DNA of 28,738 nt from a virus (IMGVR_UViG_3300003702_000026:1-28738); one strand, 5' to 3'. Positions 1 through 6,400 are shown, counted from the stretch's first letter. Made by a program: numbers and translations. Notes: generated by a model not told the origin, from the letters alone.

Positions 1-1450
1 AAGCAGAACTAATAGTATACTCCATTGGATATGAACTTGTTTTTGCCTGATTTCGTAGCGAGCAGCAATATGTGCCTGTTAATGTACTCTTGACCCAGAA
101 GCTGAGCGTTACTGTCATCGCCTCCGCTGTGCCGAATGCAACATGCGCCATATCGTGCCCTTCGACGCGATGTTGCATAATAAGGTATTTACCGGACACG
201 TTTGTATCTGCTGTAGTGACATCATATTTCATTGAGTAATTGAATTTTATTCCAGCCTCAGCCGCGGTGGGCGTATCGCTGTCTTGCGTTACTGTAACAA
301 CACCATCATCGGTGCTGTTCCAAGTCCGCATCCTATCGATAGTGTAATCGCCGTTGCCGACAGCCGCGAAGGTGGTTCCTCTTTGTGATACCCTCATGTC
401 GCCGTTGATAAGCATATTGCCGGTGCCGCCTCCGCCGCCTGATGCAGCCTCGAGGCTGATTTGGCCGGTGCTATTGTTGTATGTTAGCACATAGTTGTCT
501 ACACCGCTGGCCATAGCTTGATCGGAATCAAAGCGTAGATTGCCGAGAAATACATCCCCGGTACCGCTGGTGACCAAATGAATATCCTGGTTAGTTACCG
601 CGCTTATAATATTATAACCGGCAATATCAAGATCACCGCCCAATTGGGGTGTTGTATCTTCTACAACATTACTAAGGCCGCCGGCGCCGGAATTATTAAC
701 AAAAGACAAGTTTCCTGAGCCATCAGTTTTTATAACTTGTCCATCATCACCGTCGGCGTTAGGCAGTGTAAAAACTACTGCGCTTGCTGTGCTAGTCGGT
801 GCTTGTATTTTTATACCATTTCCGGTTGTACCTTCTTCGAAGAATACATACGTTGTTCCGCGTAATCTAATACCATCAGTAAACAATACTTCGGGTTGTG
901 TACTGTCATATATGACGTTACCATTCGTATCTAAGCCTCCACCAAGTTGCGGTGTTGCATCTTCTACGATATTACTAAGGCCGCCTCCACCGCCTGCGCT
1001 GGCTTCGAGACTGATCTTACCGCCGGAGTTGTCATATGTTAACACATAGTTGTCTTGTCCAGAACCCACCGCCTGATCAGCATCAAAGCGTAGATTACCA
1101 AGTAATACATCACCAGTGCCGTTAGGTTCGATATCAATATTGCCGTTGCTGACACTTACTATCTTGTTACTGTTTACATCAAGGCTTCCGCCCAATTGGG
1201 GTGTTGTGTCTGCTACTATATTAGTTAGATAAGACTGTAAATCACTAATCTGAGATTCTGTAATACTTAACGCCGAGTTATTGACGCTGATTACGACATC
1301 ACCAGCTGTGTTTACTACTTTAGTAATACCAGTACTGGCGACAATATCGCTGTCTTCCAGTTTATCTGTGTTTATATTTGTAAGGTTACTATCCATCTCA
1401 GTGTGAGTGAGAGCTGAACCTTTTCCTAATCTTGTAATTATTGTGGCCAA
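1..1450 (-). CDS. Long tail fibre protein, N-terminal part (runs off the left end)
   Basis: A fibre protein open for 483 codons from a TTG start at 1450 to the window edge. The start is chosen because AGGAGG lies 8 bases upstream, directly after the stop of the preceding gene, and because it gives the typical opening MATIITRLGKGSALTHTEMD. The protein contains three degenerate repeats of the type V(E/A)D(T/A)TPQLGG.LD and two copies of a block with GTGDV.LGNLRFD followed by DNYVLTY. Then come Gly-rich linkers, a NMLINGDMRVSQRGT segment, a YTIDRMR segment and a carbohydrate-binding-like SFWVKS..TGTYC.SLRNQ region. These are familiar modules of receptor-binding fibres in aquatic phages. The C-terminus is missing here. 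The partial gene at the right end of the window carries the expected missing C-terminal type, so both are probably one gene cut by linearisation. Confidence 0.85.
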   Translation of the reverse strand, partial: MATIITRLGKGSALTHTEMDSNLTNINTDKLEDSDIVASTGITKVVNTAGDVVISVNNSALSITESQISDLQSYLTNIVADTTPQLGGSLDVNSNKIVSVSNGNIDIEPNGTGDVLLGNLRFDADQAVGSGQDNYVLTYDNSGGKISLEASAGGGGGLSNIVEDATPQLGGGLDTNGNVIYDSTQPEVLFTDGIRLRGTTYVFFEEGTTGNGIKIQAPTSTASAVVFTLPNADGDDGQVIKTDGSGNLSFVNNSGAGGLSNVVEDTTPQLGGDLDIAGYNIISAVTNQDIHLVTSGTGDVFLGNLRFDSDQAMASGVDNYVLTYNNSTGQISLEAASGGGGGTGNMLINGDMRVSQRGTTFAAVGNGDYTIDRMRTWNSTDDGVVTVTQDSDTPTAAEAGIKFNYSMKYDVTTADTNVSGKYLIMQHRVEGHDMAHVAFGTAEAMTVTLSFWVKSTLTGTYCCSLRNQAKTSSYPMEYTISSA

Positions 1451-1467
1451 TGCGGGATCCTCCTCTG

Positions 1468-1986
1468 TTATTTATAGCACCACCGGCTAAAATCATCGGC
1501 GGTGATCATGCATTTAATCTGCTTTGCCGGGCTTTGGCAATATACTTTCCAATATTGTTCTTTAAATCTTTTGGGCCGTCTAATCATGCTGCCTTTAATT
1601 GGGTGGTTGTGAAATCTATGTGCTGTGCCCAGCGTAATAACATCAAAACCTATACAGTGTATGTATCTGGGATTAAATTGTTGAGCAAGTTGGATACCCA
1701 TAATACCGGTTAAACTTTCAGTATTACTGCCCACTACTTCACTGACCTGCCACTTGGTACTCCACGGTGGCTTAGTATACAAGGGTATTCCCGGCGCGTT
1801 TTCGCGATTGTATTTTACCCAGTGTTCATCAGCAGCAACTATTAGATCAACGTCTACGGGTATCTGTTCCCAGTTTCCATTGGTGCTGATTATTCTTAGA
1901 TTCGGATCGATTCTGCTCCATTCGAAACTATACACAGTGGCACCGTTGCCCACTACTAAAAAGTCGAGTGGCGTTAGATCGGACAA
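1468..1986 (-). CDS. Possible Rossmann-type glycosyltransferase-like protein (DUF115/sialyltransferase-like)
   Basis: About 172 residues. The start is taken as TTG at 1986, with GGAG 8 bases upstream, just after the methyltransferase stop; a longer TTG-started frame extends to 2052 but has no good ribosome site. Near the N-terminus the protein reads LDFLVVGNGATV, a nucleotide-binding-like beta-strand/turn. It continues with IISTNGNW and VDLIVAADEHW, and later TGIMGIQLAQQF followed by IHCIGFD. This order (VGNG near the start, then a TG..A.QLA helix and an (I/V)..IGFD strand) recalls DUF115 and bacterial sialyltransferase-like Rossmann folds. I infer a sugar-transfer or nucleotide-sugar-binding role, possibly modifying the fibre or host surface. 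The assignment is weak. It lies between a DNA methyltransferase and the fibre gene in the same leftward transcription unit. Confidence 0.55.
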   Translation of the reverse strand: MSDLTPLDFLVVGNGATVYSFEWSRIDPNLRIISTNGNWEQIPVDVDLIVAADEHWVKYNRENAPGIPLYTKPPWSTKWQVSEVVGSNTESLTGIMGIQLAQQFNPRYIHCIGFDVITLGTAHRFHNHPIKGSMIRRPKRFKEQYWKVYCQSPAKQIKCMITADDFSRWCYK

Positions 1987-1999
1987 TGCTGCTTCTCCA

Positions 2000-3097
2000 T
2001 CAGGAATCCCATGCAAATAATTCCAGTGATTTAAGTTTGATCCAACCCTCAATTCTTTTCTCTGCTATATCGCAATAGTGCTTATCTAATTCAATTCCTG
2101 TAAATTCGTGTTCCAATTCCATTGCAGCCATTCCGGTACTACCGCTACCCACGAAAGGATCTAATACCTTGCTATTAGGCGGCGTTACTAATTTAATTAG
2201 GTATTTCATTAATGCAACCGGCTTGACTGTTGGATGGTGATTCCCCATCTGTTTTGCTTCTACTTCTTTAATTTGTGCTTTTGGATCGGCATTATGTTTG
2301 CTTGCCATTCTATAATCAAATCCGTGCGGTACTTGAAATTGTGGGCCTAATGCCGCATTGTGTGCTCTAATTTTATTCGTTAGACGATGGAAGCTAGTCC
2401 CAATACTTGGATCCCATAACGGATGCTTTTTCATTTCCCCGGGGTTATTAAAAGGTTCTGGATCTGGCAATTGTTCAAATCCACAATGCCTTTCTTTCCT
2501 GCCAACCTTTGGACAATAAAAGAACTTCTGATAACCTTCAACTTCGCCTATGATATTGGAAGGGAAACGACCTTCCGGCCTATTATCTTCTTCGTATGGA
2601 ATCCTACTCTCGTCTATATTAACAGCACCGACACCGTGTTCTAATACATTGTCTATACAGCTACCCTTAAATGGTTTCCTTGCCATTACAATAGGTTCGT
2701 GTGCGGGTTTTAATGCTGTCTTCCAACCTGCCCATTGTTTGGCGTCCGGCGATGTTGCACCGGGCCTCTTCTGTATAGCCTTACCTACATCTTGGGCCTT
2801 TGGAAAACCGGAACCATTCAGCCACATAATCTGATCGCGTATTTCAAAGCCGACTGATTCTATATTAGTTGCTAAATGATGATATGTTTTTGGTGCCGAA
2901 AAGGCGAGTATATATCCACCGGGCTTTAAAACTCTTAAGCATTCTTCCCAGGTTTCTATAGCGCCTGTATTCTTATCCCAGTCCTTGGCAAGGAATTCTA
3001 TGCCATAAGGGGGATCGGAAATAATGCTGTCAAAATAATTGTCGGGATATGTCTTGAGGACGGCAATATTATCACCGTTGATAATATTATAACTCAT
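2000..3097 (-). CDS. DNA methyltransferase, beta-class N6-adenine/N4-cytosine type
   Basis: A site-specific DNA methyltransferase of 365 residues transferring a methyl group from S-adenosylmethionine to adenine N6 or cytosine N4. Motif IV, SDPPYG, is near residue 30. An HPTVKP element and the SAM-binding motif I, VLDPFVGSGSTG, are near the C-terminus. Motif IV preceding motif I marks the beta (permuted) group. The start is the ATG at 3097, which overlaps the stop of the upstream gene as ATGA; a TTG four codons earlier is less likely. No restriction endonuclease gene is next to it, so it is an orphan in this window. Its likely job is to protect phage DNA from host restriction or to mark it for regulation or packaging. 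The target site cannot be told from sequence. Confidence 0.9.
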   Translation of the reverse strand: MSYNIINGDNIAVLKTYPDNYFDSIISDPPYGIEFLAKDWDKNTGAIETWEECLRVLKPGGYILAFSAPKTYHHLATNIESVGFEIRDQIMWLNGSGFPKAQDVGKAIQKRPGATSPDAKQWAGWKTALKPAHEPIVMARKPFKGSCIDNVLEHGVGAVNIDESRIPYEEDNRPEGRFPSNIIGEVEGYQKFFYCPKVGRKERHCGFEQLPDPEPFNNPGEMKKHPLWDPSIGTSFHRLTNKIRAHNAALGPQFQVPHGFDYRMASKHNADPKAQIKEVEAKQMGNHHPTVKPVALMKYLIKLVTPPNSKVLDPFVGSGSTGMAAMELEHEFTGIELDKHYCDIAEKRIEGWIKLKSLELFAWDS

Positions 3098-3282
3098 ATA
3101 ACTCTGCAATATGAGACTTTTTCAAGATTCTCTATTCTTTCTTCCTGAAGCCGCAACAGGCCCAGAAGCTGTTCATTTACGTCGGTCTGTTTATTTAAAC
3201 TCTGCGTTAACGTGTCCAGCTGGAGATTCAATTGCACCAATATCGTCCAGGGATCTTGACCGTCATATGCTGTATTCTTCAT
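3094..3282 (-). CDS. Small coiled-coil protein, function unknown
   Basis: 62 residues, rich in Leu, Gln and Glu with heptad-like spacing (ILVQLNLQLDTLTQSL and LLGLLRLQEERIENLEKV), so most of it should form a coiled coil. It is the first gene of the leftward unit, starting about 75 bases downstream of a good sigma70-type promoter, and overlaps the methyltransferase start as ATGA. The ribosome site is weak. No family is recognised. Position and translational coupling make it likely to be a real gene. It might be a small oligomeric structural or regulatory protein. Confidence 0.6.
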   Translation of the reverse strand: MKNTAYDGQDPWTILVQLNLQLDTLTQSLNKQTDVNEQLLGLLRLQEERIENLEKVSYCRVI

Positions 3283-3357
3283 TGTCTTATATTTATAGAA
3301 ATCTCAGAATATTCGCTTTTTGTAGGGGATTATGTGTGAAAAAATCATTATATGCGT

Positions 3358-3386
3358 ATATTATGGAGGAAAACGCGCTATGTCAA
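3358..3386 (-). promoter_or_regulatory. Leftward sigma70-type promoter for the minus-strand unit
   Basis: Read on the minus strand, a perfect TTGACA (3386-3381) is followed after 17 bases by TAATAT (3363-3358), four of six matches to the -10 consensus. It begins with CAGTTGAC, the same context as the three rightward promoters at 6038, 6423 and 6864. It lies upstream of the 62-residue gene and could start transcription of the whole leftward block. It overlaps the possible small rightward ORF at 3380. Confidence 0.55.
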
Positions 3387-3481
3387 CTGTAATTGGAGAG
3401 AAACGCGGGGGGAGTACAATTAACTATGATGATGATTGGAGATCAAACAAACAGGCAAATGAACGAAGCCCCCCGCACTAA
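3380..3481 (+). CDS. Possible 33-residue protein
   Basis: A short frame from ATG to TAA with GGAGG about 10 bases upstream. The product is polar and charged (MSTVIGEKRGG at the start, a DDDW centrally, ERSPPH at the end) and matches no family known to me. The frame spans a GCGGGGGG/CCCCCCGC inverted repeat and overlaps the leftward promoter, so it may equally be non-coding regulatory DNA. It is listed because the ribosome site is good and the frame fills the space before the HUH gene. Confidence 0.3.
   Translation: MSTVIGEKRGGSTINYDDDWRSNKQANERSPPH
3405..3476. repeat. Long-range inverted repeat GCGGGGGG / CCCCCCGC
   Basis: Eight bases at 3405-3412 are the exact reverse complement of 3469-3476, enclosing 56 bases. 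Such G- and C-runs are rare in this AT-rich DNA. The pair could form the base of a structured RNA or cruciform upstream of the HUH-like gene. Confidence 0.55.
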
Positions 3482-3507
3482 TATTTATCTATTCAGCCGG
3501 TATGAGC

Positions 3508-3528
3508 TGGAATTGATAGAAAATTCCA
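3508..3528. repeat. Hairpin upstream of the HUH-like gene
   Basis: TGGAATT (3508-3514) and AATTCCA (3522-3528) form a perfect 7-bp stem with a 7-base loop, about 85 bases before the start of the HUH-like gene. There is no T-run after it, so it is not a typical terminator. It could be a nicking-site hairpin or an operator. The rest of the 3283-3614 gap shows only the leftward promoter, the G/C-run repeat and the possible 33-residue ORF. Confidence 0.5.
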
Positions 3529-3614
3529 TCATATAGGCTACCTTTTATAAATAACTGTGGAGATCGAGATAACAAGGGTTTAAGGCAAGACCACAAGAGC
3601 GAAGGAGAAACAAA

Positions 3615-4079
3615 ATGACTATACCCCTCTACAGAAATTCATACGAGAAATGGCTAGATAGGCAACAGGACATCGCTGCAATTAACAGCTTGGAGCCTAC
3701 GCACGCCGTTACGTTTAACACCTATCTAATGCTTACATGCGGAAAAACACTGCAATTAGTGCGTGAATTCGAACGGCGAATGAATAGGCAAATATACGGC
3801 ACACAATCAAAACAAAAAACACATAGGCTTAACTGGATACACAATTTTGAATTAAAAAGCGGAAACGCACATATGCACAGCGTGGTAAAACTAAGTGATA
3901 GCGAAGCAATCATTTTTAACACACATGCAAGGCACATTTGGCACAAAGTAGTTAAACAAGGCACACAAGGCACACAAGGCACACAAGGCACAAAGGCAAA
4001 ATTATGGCTAGACGATTACTCAGCCGGCGTTGCTGTCTACATAACCAAAGGCGGCGCTATGGTAGGAACTACTGCTTAA
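3615..4079 (+). CDS. Small HUH-endonuclease-like protein, putative rolling-circle replication initiator
   Basis: 154 residues starting at ATG with GAAGGAGA 7 bases upstream. Three elements appear in the order and spacing of Rep proteins: motif I-like AVTFN (31-35), the metal-binding His-hydrophobic-His HMH (86-88) preceded by NFELKSGNA, and a YxxK motif YITK (142-145) carrying the presumed nucleophile Tyr142. FERRMNRQIYG before the HUH and a W..V region after it also resemble small HUH-like proteins of alphaproteobacteria and their phages. By family, such enzymes nick one DNA strand and stay linked through the tyrosine. Here it would act at a nearby origin, with hairpins and palindromes on both sides. 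A GTQ repeat (116-126) lies between the HUH and tyrosine motifs. The protein ends soon after YxxK, with no helicase domain. The fold assignment is fairly good; a role in replication is inference. Confidence 0.65.
   Translation: MTIPLYRNSYEKWLDRQQDIAAINSLEPTHAVTFNTYLMLTCGKTLQLVREFERRMNRQIYGTQSKQKTHRLNWIHNFELKSGNAHMHSVVKLSDSEAIIFNTHARHIWHKVVKQGTQGTQGTQGTKAKLWLDDYSAGVAVYITKGGAMVGTTA
3957..3998 (+). repeat. Tandem 9-bp repeat inside the HUH-like gene
   Basis: The 9-base unit AAGGCACAC recurs three times in a row and a degenerate fourth follows, encoding GTQ GTQ GTQ GT. The unit length is a multiple of three, so copy-number slippage would keep the frame and change linker length between the HUH and tyrosine motifs. 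Confidence 0.85.
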
Positions 4080-4137
4080 AGCGGCATAAGACAGAGAAAT
4101 CTGTAATTGGCATATGGCTAGTTACGATATGGGTAGT

Positions 4138-4159
4138 GACGCACTGAATTCAGTGTGTC
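4138..4159. repeat. 22-bp palindrome centred on GAATTC
   Basis: The two 11-base halves are reverse complements except for one G-T position (GACGCACTGAA against TTCAGTGTGTC). It lies 58 bases after the HUH-like gene and 2 bases before a second, perfect palindrome. It could be a terminator stem, a Rep-binding cruciform or an origin element. Confidence 0.75.
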
Positions 4160-4161
4160 CG

Positions 4162-4185
4162 CAATGAACATTATAATGTTCATTG
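4162..4185. repeat. Perfect 24-bp palindrome, possible terminator or origin cruciform
   Basis: The halves CAATGAACATTA and TAATGTTCATTG are exact reverse complements with no spacer. A short TTTT follows, so a transcript could form a hairpin and weak terminator for the HUH-like gene. The AT-rich centre also suits strand extrusion at a replication origin. Confidence 0.75.
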
Positions 4186-4214
4186 TTTTCTAAACTATGC
4201 AAAAACACCAGCCA

Positions 4215-4281
4215 ATCATATACTTTTATACTACCAATCATATACCCCACCTTACTCCTTACATCATATACTTTTATACTA
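4215..4281 (+). repeat. Iteron-like direct repeats upstream of the five-gene set
   Basis: ATCATATACTTTTATACTA occurs exactly at 4215-4233 and 4263-4281, and its first nine bases recur at 4237-4245. Start-to-start distances are 22 and 26 bases, near two helical turns. They could be binding sites for a replication initiator or regulator. Each full unit also holds TATACT, so they may be tandem promoter -10 elements for the gene at 4328. The whole 4080-4327 gap holds only these repeats and the two palindromes. Confidence 0.7.
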
Positions 4282-4327
4282 TCCATTATACATATGCTAA
4301 ATAATTATACAACAAGAAAGAACTGAT

Positions 4328-4630
4328 ATGAACGATCACGAACAAGCAAAAGCAACCAAAGCAGCCGGATGTAGGTTATACTACCTAAAAAACAAGGAAC
4401 ACCTTAAAGCCAAAGCAGCCGCTTACTACAAGGAACACCGAGAGCGGATAAAAGTCGATATGAGACGGCGCAGAAGGGAAACCGATACAACGGCCTACGA
4501 TACGGCATACCGAGCGGCTAATAAGGAAAAGCTACGGGTAAAGTCCGCTGCCTATTACAAAGCCAATAAAGAGATGATAGCAGCTAAAAGAAAAGAAGCC
4601 AAACGATTAGCAGCCGGAGTTGTCATATGA
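4328..4630 (+). CDS. Charged helical repeat protein (YY..NKE..K repeats)
   Basis: 100 residues, very basic, with repeated units such as YYLKNKEHLKAKAAAYYKEH and YRAANKEKLRVKSAAYYKANKE. A similar 'aromatic pair - Asn - Lys-Glu - Lys' repeat occurs in the genes at 5193 and 5459, so the three are paralogues. Repeats of this type are common in phage proteins and in N-terminal parts of some phage HNH proteins, but a function is not established to my knowledge. High charge and predicted helix suggest nucleic-acid contact. It opens a rightward operon of five genes coupled by ATGA overlaps. The ribosome site is weak (AAGAAAG). Iteron-like repeats precede it. Confidence 0.7.
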   Translation: MNDHEQAKATKAAGCRLYYLKNKEHLKAKAAAYYKEHRERIKVDMRRRRRETDTTAYDTAYRAANKEKLRVKSAAYYKANKEMIAAKRKEAKRLAAGVVI

Positions 4631-5196
4631 AACAAAACACACAGCAACAACGCCGCGAGCTATCTACCCTTGTATCTTCAATAACAAATGAAATAAAGTC
4701 AGAAGTATATACCCTAAAGATTCAAGATATAAAGCTGATCAAGCTCGCAATCAAGAACAGACTGGATAACCCCTCAATTGAATTCAATGCCAAAGAAACA
4801 ACATTTATTAAATCAGTACTAAACAACTTATCCGGCCGGACTAACCCAATGACTACAAAGCAACTGGTCTGGCTCCGATCAATATTGCAGAAATCAGAAC
4901 CAGACAATGCAGCGAATAAAGTAGCTGATTGGTTCCCAGTTATTTCAATGGGCAGTTTACTGCATCCGTGGGCATATAGCAAAAAGACAAGCGAAGTAGA
5001 TGAAGTAGCACTTTCATATGATGATACAGACTTACTCAGCAGGGAAATTGGAAAAGTATTGGGCTATGCCAGCCACAAATACACTGCTAAGCAAAGAGAG
5101 TTCCTTGAGTCGTTGTCCAAGCGCCTACCACACAATAGCAAAATTACAAGCAAACAGCTTAATTGGCTCTGGACATTACTGGACAAGCACAAATGA
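4627..5196 (+). CDS. Unknown protein with two internal T.KQL.W repeats
   Basis: 189 residues starting at the ATG that overlaps the previous stop as ATGA. It has an internal duplication: FIKSVLNNL followed by MTTKQLVWLRSILQK near residues 60-90, and FLESLSKRL followed by ITSKQLNWLWTLLDK at the C-terminus. The N-terminus is Gln-rich and polar; the middle holds SYDDTDLLSREIGKVLGYASHKYTAKQ. A related T.KQL.W motif begins the product of the gene at 6128. No enzyme motif is seen. The repeats are probably helical protein- or nucleic-acid-binding modules. It interrupts a series of three paralogous YY..NKE genes within the same operon. Confidence 0.7.
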   Translation: MKQNTQQQRRELSTLVSSITNEIKSEVYTLKIQDIKLIKLAIKNRLDNPSIEFNAKETTFIKSVLNNLSGRTNPMTTKQLVWLRSILQKSEPDNAANKVADWFPVISMGSLLHPWAYSKKTSEVDEVALSYDDTDLLSREIGKVLGYASHKYTAKQREFLESLSKRLPHNSKITSKQLNWLWTLLDKHK

Positions 5197-5462
5197 CCGA
5201 ATCAATAGAAAGACGTAATAAACGGTTAGCCTACCATCGCGCCTATTACATAGCCAACAAGGAAAAGCTATGTCAAATGCAAAAAGACCGATATCATGAA
5301 AATAGAGAAACAATCCTCGCTAAGCATGCAATATGGGCTAAAGATAACAGAGAATATCTCAACGAATATCACAGGGAATGGCGAGCAAAAAATCCCGAGA
5401 GATGGAAACAACTGAATATGAAGTCAAATGCAGCAGCGAAAGAAAGAGCTAAAGTGAAATGA
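5193..5462 (+). CDS. Charged helical repeat protein, paralogue
   Basis: 89 residues from the ATG at 5193 (MTESIERRNKRLAYHRAYY), which overlaps the previous stop as ATGA; a longer TTG-started frame is unlikely. It holds repeats YYIANKEKL, YHENRETI and KDNREYL, and ends with HREWRAKNPERWKQL. The last block is nearly identical in protein and DNA to the next gene, including 23 identical bases at 5383-5405 and 5682-5704, pointing to recent duplication. Basic and predicted largely helical; possible DNA or RNA binder. No function is assigned. Confidence 0.7.
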   Translation: MTESIERRNKRLAYHRAYYIANKEKLCQMQKDRYHENRETILAKHAIWAKDNREYLNEYHREWRAKNPERWKQLNMKSNAAAKERAKVK

Positions 5463-5758
5463 CCACCAAAGAAGAAAAAGCAGAGAGAAGACGCGACTGG
5501 GTAATCAAAAACAGAGAAAAACTCAGGCAATATTACAAAGATTACTACGCGAGAAATGAAGAAAAAATCAAGGCATATGCCAAGGCTTATTACGCAGAAA
5601 ATAGAGAAAAAATGAATGCGAAATATTCGGCTTGGCAAAAAGCACACCGGCCACACATGGTTGAATATCACCGAAAATGGAGAGCAAAAAATCCCGAGAG
5701 ATGGGCCGCGCTTCGTGATAAAGCAGTAAAAGCGTATAAATTGAGGAATAACAAATGA
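5459..5758 (+). CDS. Charged helical repeat protein, paralogue
   Basis: 99 residues from ATG overlapping the previous stop as ATGA. It has four repeats (NREKLRQYYKDYYARN, EEKIKAYAKAYYAEN, REKMNAKYSAWQKA, then HMVEYHRKWRAKNPERW) and a basic tail. It is the clearest member of the YY..N.EK repeat set at 4328, 5193 and 5459. Regular spacing of about 13-14 residues suggests a helical solenoid or extended helix. Role unknown. Confidence 0.7.
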   Translation: MTTKEEKAERRRDWVIKNREKLRQYYKDYYARNEEKIKAYAKAYYAENREKMNAKYSAWQKAHRPHMVEYHRKWRAKNPERWAALRDKAVKAYKLRNNK

Positions 5759-5976
5759 CCCCTTTCCTACGCAGAGCACTACAAACAATAAAAGAAAAAA
5801 AGCTGAGGGAAGCCCGGGACACAGCGGCTGCGGTTGCCGACTTGAAGAAGTTTGTGGCCAACACTGAGCCAGTTCTACCGCCGAACTGGGTTGAGCCAAC
5901 AAAGAGAATCATCGACTCAGAAATCCAAAATCTGTTGAAGAAGACGGGCTACATCTTGCCAGATCAAGAAAGTTAA
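5755..5976 (+). CDS. Small hypothetical protein, last of the coupled set
   Basis: 73 residues from ATG overlapping the previous stop as ATGA. The N-terminal half is a basic amphipathic helix (FLRRALQTIKEKKLREAR) continuing into AAAVADLKKFV. The C-terminal half holds PVLPPNWVEPTKRIID and ends LPDQES. No family is recognised. It closes the five-gene operon and is followed by a hairpin terminator. Confidence 0.6.
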   Translation: MTPFLRRALQTIKEKKLREARDTAAAVADLKKFVANTEPVLPPNWVEPTKRIIDSEIQNLLKKTGYILPDQES

Positions 5977-6001
5977 TGCTGAGGAATCCAGTGACCAGGT
6001 G

Positions 6002-6024
6002 TTGCCAATTGGCAATGGTTTTTT
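6002..6024 (+). terminator. Rho-independent-type terminator after the five-gene set
   Basis: TTGCCAATTGGCAA is a perfect 14-bp palindrome followed by TGG and a run of six T. It sits 26 bases after the last stop and directly before the first repeated promoter. Confidence 0.6.
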
Positions 6025-6037
6025 CTGTCAAAAACAG

Positions 6038-6073
6038 TTGACCTATAGCGTATATGTGCTACTATATAAGTAG
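6038..6073 (+). promoter_or_regulatory. Rightward promoter copy 1 with dyad over the -10 region
   Basis: TTGACC (6038-6043), 16-base spacer, TACTAT (6060-6065) preceded by TGC as in extended -10 promoters. CTACTATATAAGTAG (6059-6073) is an inverted repeat over the -10, a natural place for a repressor. The sequence from CAGTTGACC through AAGTAGGAAATGAGAAAGAAAT is repeated at 6423. Confidence 0.8.
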
Positions 6074-6127
6074 GAAATGAGAAAGAAATCACTATTGTAA
6101 AAAACCTCAAAAGGAGGTATCGAAAAG

Positions 6128-6400
6128 ATGAATAAGCTTTCCCTAACAGACAAACAACTTAAATGGGTGGTAGAGCAATTTTATGCGGCTGACATTGAAA
6201 CCCATGTTGACATTGATCCTGACCACAATCTTTCTTTCCAATTAATCGATTGGCAACAAAAGATACTCGAGGAACTTCCCGCGGATTTTTTATTCGATTG
6301 GCAAAAAAAGATGAGACGGGACTATCCCGATGATTACCTTGATGAAGACCTTAATGCTGTCTATAGGCCTAAAATTTACACTAAAAAACACCCGTTTTGA
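6128..6400 (+). CDS. Acidic small protein, function unknown
   Basis: 90 residues with a very strong ribosome site (AAGGAGGT, 9 bases before ATG). The N-terminus LSLTDKQLKWVVEQFY matches the T.KQL.W repeat of the gene at 4627. The rest is acidic and Trp/Asp-rich, with WQQKILEELPADFLF and WQKKMRRDYPDDYLDED. The final codons and the TGA lie inside the terminator hairpin at 6383-6412. It stands alone between promoter copy 1 and that terminator, a one-gene cassette. Small acidic early proteins of phages often act on host proteins; here that is only a guess. Confidence 0.7.
   Translation: MNKLSLTDKQLKWVVEQFYAADIETHVDIDPDHNLSFQLIDWQQKILEELPADFLFDWQKKMRRDYPDDYLDEDLNAVYRPKIYTKKHPF

Noticed and set aside
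789-1049. Plus-strand 86-codon frame opposite the fibre gene
   Set aside because: It is antisense to a fibre gene with clear module structure. The Pro/Ser-rich product is a by-product of Gly-rich codons.
5369-5912. Minus-strand frames of 114 and 177 codons opposite the charged-repeat genes
   Set aside because: Phe/Ser/Cys-rich products are the antisense of Lys/Glu-rich codons. The plus-strand genes show ATGA coupling and protein-level repeats.
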